Assembly (NCBI GenBank): GCA_903873355.1
Contig: CAIQOG010000665.1
Location: 1-8,733 of the forward strand
Origin: an uncultured Bacteroidales bacterium
Lineage (GTDB): Bacteria > Bacteroidota > Bacteroidia > Bacteroidales > Paludibacteraceae
Length of the DNA stretch: 8,733 bases
Reading direction: 5' to 3'
Made by a program: the position numbers and the translations under genes. The notes beneath the pieces are model-generated. The model was not told where the DNA came from. It saw nothing but the letters and a program-made list of their open reading frames with translations, and did no database searches. Shown piece by piece: positions 6,990-8,733 of this stretch; within the stretch, counting starts at the first letter, position 1, and every line of letters begins with the position of its first letter.

Positions 6990-6997
6990 CAAAAGTA
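6990..6997 (-). promoter_or_regulatory. candidate -7 element for lnb-kdsB
   Basis: The minus strand reads TACTTTTG, matching TAnnTTTG, 25 bases before the lnb ATG. This is the same 8-mer as upstream of plsC. No clear TTTG is seen at the -33 position. Confidence 0.42.
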
Positions 6998-7054
6998 AAT
7001 ATTTATTTGAATAATCTTTCGGTTAAGTTCAGGTTTTTTTAGAGAAAGATAAAA

Positions 7055-7076
7055 ATCAAATCAAAACAAATTTGAT
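7055..7076. repeat. 22-bp inverted repeat, possible operator
   Basis: ATCAAAT (7055-7061) and ATTTGAT (7070-7076) are perfect inverted copies around an 8-base centre. The size suits a dimeric regulator such as the Crp/Fnr protein encoded just to the right. The half-sites face outward compared with the FNR box (TTGAT-N4-ATCAA), so it is not a standard FNR site. The role is inferred from position and symmetry only; chance is possible in AT-rich DNA. Confidence 0.3.
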
Positions 7077-7092
7077 GGCGTTAAAAATGCCA
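7076..7092 (+). repeat. small hairpin TGGCG-TGCCA
   Basis: TGGCG (7076-7080) pairs with TGCCA (7088-7092), four Watson-Crick pairs plus one G-U, around a 7-base loop. It abuts the 22-bp dyad. No T-tract follows on the plus strand, so it is not an intrinsic terminator there. Function unknown. Confidence 0.25.
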
Positions 7093-7162
7093 AAAAATCT
7101 GATTATCAGTCTCTATTTGGTTGTTTTTTTTGAATTTATGATAATATATTTAGAATAATTAC

Positions 7163-7170
7163 TAAATTTG
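7163..7170 (+). promoter_or_regulatory. candidate -7 element for the Crp/Fnr regulator
   Basis: TAAATTTG matches TAnnTTTG and lies 44 bases before the ATG at 7215. Its final G is the first base of an in-frame GTG at 7170, so that GTG would not be transcribed and cannot be the start. The -33 half is weak. Confidence 0.45.
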
Positions 7171-7214
7171 TGCTTTATAACATTGTTGTCAAACATATTT
7201 TCAACGATAAGCTT

Positions 7215-7916
7215 ATGGCAAAAAAACATACTTCGTATCTCAAACCCATCGATGAGATATTCTCTGTATGGGATGTGTTGACTCCTGACGAAAGGCAATT
7301 TGTAAGAAATAATTTTACAATTCATAATTTCAAGAAAAATGAGATGATTCATTGCGAAGGTGAAGTTCCTACGCATATGATGATTCTGGCCGCCGGGAAA
7401 GTAAAAGTTTTTAAAGAAGGAATTAGCAATCGCTCACAGATTATCAGAATGCTGAAACCGGGTGAAACTTTTGGTTACAGAGCAATCATTGCCAATGAGA
7501 ATTATAATACTAATGTGACAGCTTTCGAAGCATCAACTGTTTATATGCTGAAAGCAGATATCTTTTTGTCTATTTTACGTCACAATAATGCTTTCTGTTA
7601 CAGGTTTTTAGAAGAACTTGCAACCGATTTGGGAGCTTCAGATGCAAGAACGGTCAATCTGACTCAAAAACACATTCGCGGCAGACTGGCAGAAGCTCTG
7701 CTCATATTGAAAAAGAACTACGGTGTGGAAGAAGATGGCGCTACCATCAGCATTTACCTTTCCCGCGAAGATTTGGCTAATTTATCAAATATGACTACTT
7801 CTAATGCTATCCGCACCTTATCCAATTTTGTAAATGAATATGTTATTGCAATGGATGGCAGAAAACTTAAAATCATTGATGAAGAACGATTGAGGAAAAT
7901 AAGTAAAATGGGTTAA
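7215..7916 (+). CDS. Crp/Fnr-family transcriptional regulator
   Basis: This is a 233-residue DNA-binding regulator. Residues 15-120 form the cyclic-nucleotide-binding-like beta barrel (AAGKVKVF, MLKPGETFGYRA), about 121-150 the dimer helix, and 152-233 the winged helix-turn-helix (SREDLANLSNMTTSNAIRTL at 183-202). Where E. coli CRP has its cAMP contacts Glu72 and Arg82-Ser83, this protein has YRA and NTN, so cAMP is unlikely. Only two Cys (47, 128) are present and no FNR-type N-terminal cluster. In the recognition helix, CRP's Arg180 and Glu181 align to Thr195 and Ser196, while Arg185 is kept (R200), so its site should differ from TGTGA. I chose the ATG at 7215 over GTG 7170, which lies in the promoter. 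The next gene starts 2 bases after the stop. It diverges from lnb and could control both directions. Signal and targets unknown. Confidence 0.88.
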   Translation: MAKKHTSYLKPIDEIFSVWDVLTPDERQFVRNNFTIHNFKKNEMIHCEGEVPTHMMILAAGKVKVFKEGISNRSQIIRMLKPGETFGYRAIIANENYNTNVTAFEASTVYMLKADIFLSILRHNNAFCYRFLEELATDLGASDARTVNLTQKHIRGRLAEALLILKKNYGVEEDGATISIYLSREDLANLSNMTTSNAIRTLSNFVNEYVIAMDGRKLKIIDEERLRKISKMG

Positions 7917-7918
7917 TT

Positions 7919-8733
7919 ATGGATTCTTCTCAGATTCATTCCGCATATAATTCGGCTGCACATTTGCTTTCTGTTGGTCAGATTACGAATGCAATCGGGA
8001 AAATAACATTACTCACCAATGAGTTACAGGCTGGAGAGTATGTTGACCGTCTGACAGAATTACAACAAAATTATCATTATTTGCTTCAATATTATATAAC
8101 CGGAGTAGATGATCCAGAACGAAAATCGGTTTATAATAAGTTGATAGCTAAGCTATTTGTTTTAGATTGTGAACTGCGCGAGGAGTTACTGTTCCGAAAT
8201 TCCACTAATTACGAATATTCCCAAAAAAGGTTTTATCCGGTTACCCGACATTATTCTTCCGACACTGATTTACTCAATGCATTTCAGTATTTCCACAGCC
8301 AATCAACACTACTGACAAATTCTGACGAAAATCACGATACAGAGCTAAAACGGTTGCGTTCAAATTATGAACAACTTCTGCCCGAATTATTTAGGCTTTT
8401 CTGGCTTACTACTACTTACAAGGCTGAAGATAAAGCGCTATTTAATAATTTGCTTGACAAAAAACACAAAGGTAATCTCGAAAAATCAATTGTTATTTCA
8501 TCACTCACGCTGAACCTCTGGCGTATGTTTGATGAAAGCAAAATAATGATGCTTTTCGATGCTTGTCAGTCAGATAATCAGATGGTTAAGCAGCGGGCAA
8601 TGGTTGGACTTGCATTTATTATGGCACGTTACAACCGGTTTTTGCAGTTCTTTCCTTCAATAAGAAACAGATTGGTATTACTGGCTGATGACAACCACAT
8701 TGTGACTAATTTTCAGAACATACTTATTCAGAT
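7919..8733 (+). CDS. unrecognised helical repeat-like protein, 3' end outside the window
   Basis: The ATG at 7919 opens a frame that stays open for 271 codons to the right edge, so the protein is longer than shown. It has no signal peptide or membrane helix and looks cytosolic and almost all alpha-helical. Residues 5-60 resemble a tetratricopeptide-like helical pair (AYNSAAHLL, AIGKITLL). A DDPERKSVYNKL segment sits at 64-75. Residues 212-236 (LFDACQSD through LAFIM) resemble a HEAT-type repeat. I recall long conserved Bacteroidota hypothetical proteins with a similar start but cannot name a function. The start lies 2 bases after the regulator stop, which strongly suggests cotranscription and translational coupling. 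A scaffold or sensor partner of the regulator is a guess. No catalytic motif is visible in the part present. Confidence 0.8.
   Translation, partial: MDSSQIHSAYNSAAHLLSVGQITNAIGKITLLTNELQAGEYVDRLTELQQNYHYLLQYYITGVDDPERKSVYNKLIAKLFVLDCELREELLFRNSTNYEYSQKRFYPVTRHYSSDTDLLNAFQYFHSQSTLLTNSDENHDTELKRLRSNYEQLLPELFRLFWLTTTYKAEDKALFNNLLDKKHKGNLEKSIVISSLTLNLWRMFDESKIMMLFDACQSDNQMVKQRAMVGLAFIMARYNRFLQFFPSIRNRLVLLADDNHIVTNFQNILIQ

Larger units (their letters stand above)
6965..7214. other. divergent regulatory spacer between lnb and the Crp/Fnr regulator
   Basis: This 250-base gene-free stretch separates two diverging transcripts. It holds a TAnnTTTG element for each direction, an inverted repeat at 7055-7076, a short hairpin at 7076-7092, and a T-run at 7123-7131. 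The open frame running through it on the minus strand (to 7376) starts inside the regulator gene and looks spurious. Confidence 0.6.

Noticed and set aside
7076..7092. Hairpin as an intrinsic terminator
   Set aside because: There is no T-tract after it on the plus strand, and on the minus strand it would lie between the regulator and lnb with no gene ending there.
7113..7376. 87-codon minus-strand frame in the lnb/regulator spacer
   Set aside because: It starts inside the regulator gene, antisense to its well-supported coding sequence, and resembles nothing.
1..8733. Defence system, mobile element or CRISPR array
   Set aside because: No spaced repeats, transposase, integrase, toxin-antitoxin or nuclease gene is visible. 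The UvrD-type helicase is the housekeeping form with a PcrA-like tail.

Overview
The window looks like AT-rich chromosomal DNA from a member of the Bacteroidota, probably a Bacteroidales or Marinilabiliales-type anaerobe. I infer this from three things. The protein families include a DUF4105/Lnb membrane protein of Bacteroidota type. The gene starts mostly lack strong Shine-Dalgarno sequences. An 8-mer of the form TAnnTTTG, the Bacteroidota primary-sigma -7 element, lies upstream of each leading gene on the correct strand. I see no mobile element, tRNA, rRNA, CRISPR array or prophage gene. The content is mostly housekeeping, with emphasis on the cell envelope.

Layout from left to right. Positions 1-158 hold no gene, only a hairpin and a promoter-like site pointing out of the left edge. 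Positions 159-2470 (minus) encode a UvrD/PcrA-type DNA helicase broken by a 2-base expansion of a short AT repeat, exactly before the Walker B motif. A divergent spacer (2471-2727) follows. A rightward pair comes next: a short PlsC-like acyltransferase (2728-3270) and a YafV-type omega-amidase (3302-4072). The amidase overlaps tail-to-tail by 8 bases with a second, full-size PlsC acyltransferase on the minus strand (4065-4799). A minus-strand pair comes next, transcribed as lnb (DUF4105 lipoprotein N-acyltransferase family, 5750-6964) then kdsB (CMP-Kdo synthetase, 4948-5730). A 250-base divergent spacer separates lnb from a rightward pair: a Crp/Fnr-family regulator (7215-7916) and, 2 bases after its stop, an unrecognised alpha-helical repeat-like protein that runs off the right edge (7919 onward).

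How the genes fit together. Four of the seven complete or repaired genes act on the envelope: two acyltransferases of the phospholipid type, one lipoprotein N-acyltransferase candidate, and the enzyme that activates Kdo for LPS inner core. The amidase belongs to metabolite repair and the helicase to DNA repair. The Crp/Fnr-like regulator lacks the cAMP-contact residues of E. coli CRP and probably answers to another signal. Its tightly coupled partner is the least understood gene here. I did not find a convincing new defence or mobile system. The points most worth a second look are the helicase lesion, the regulator-partner pair, and the lnb-kdsB operon.
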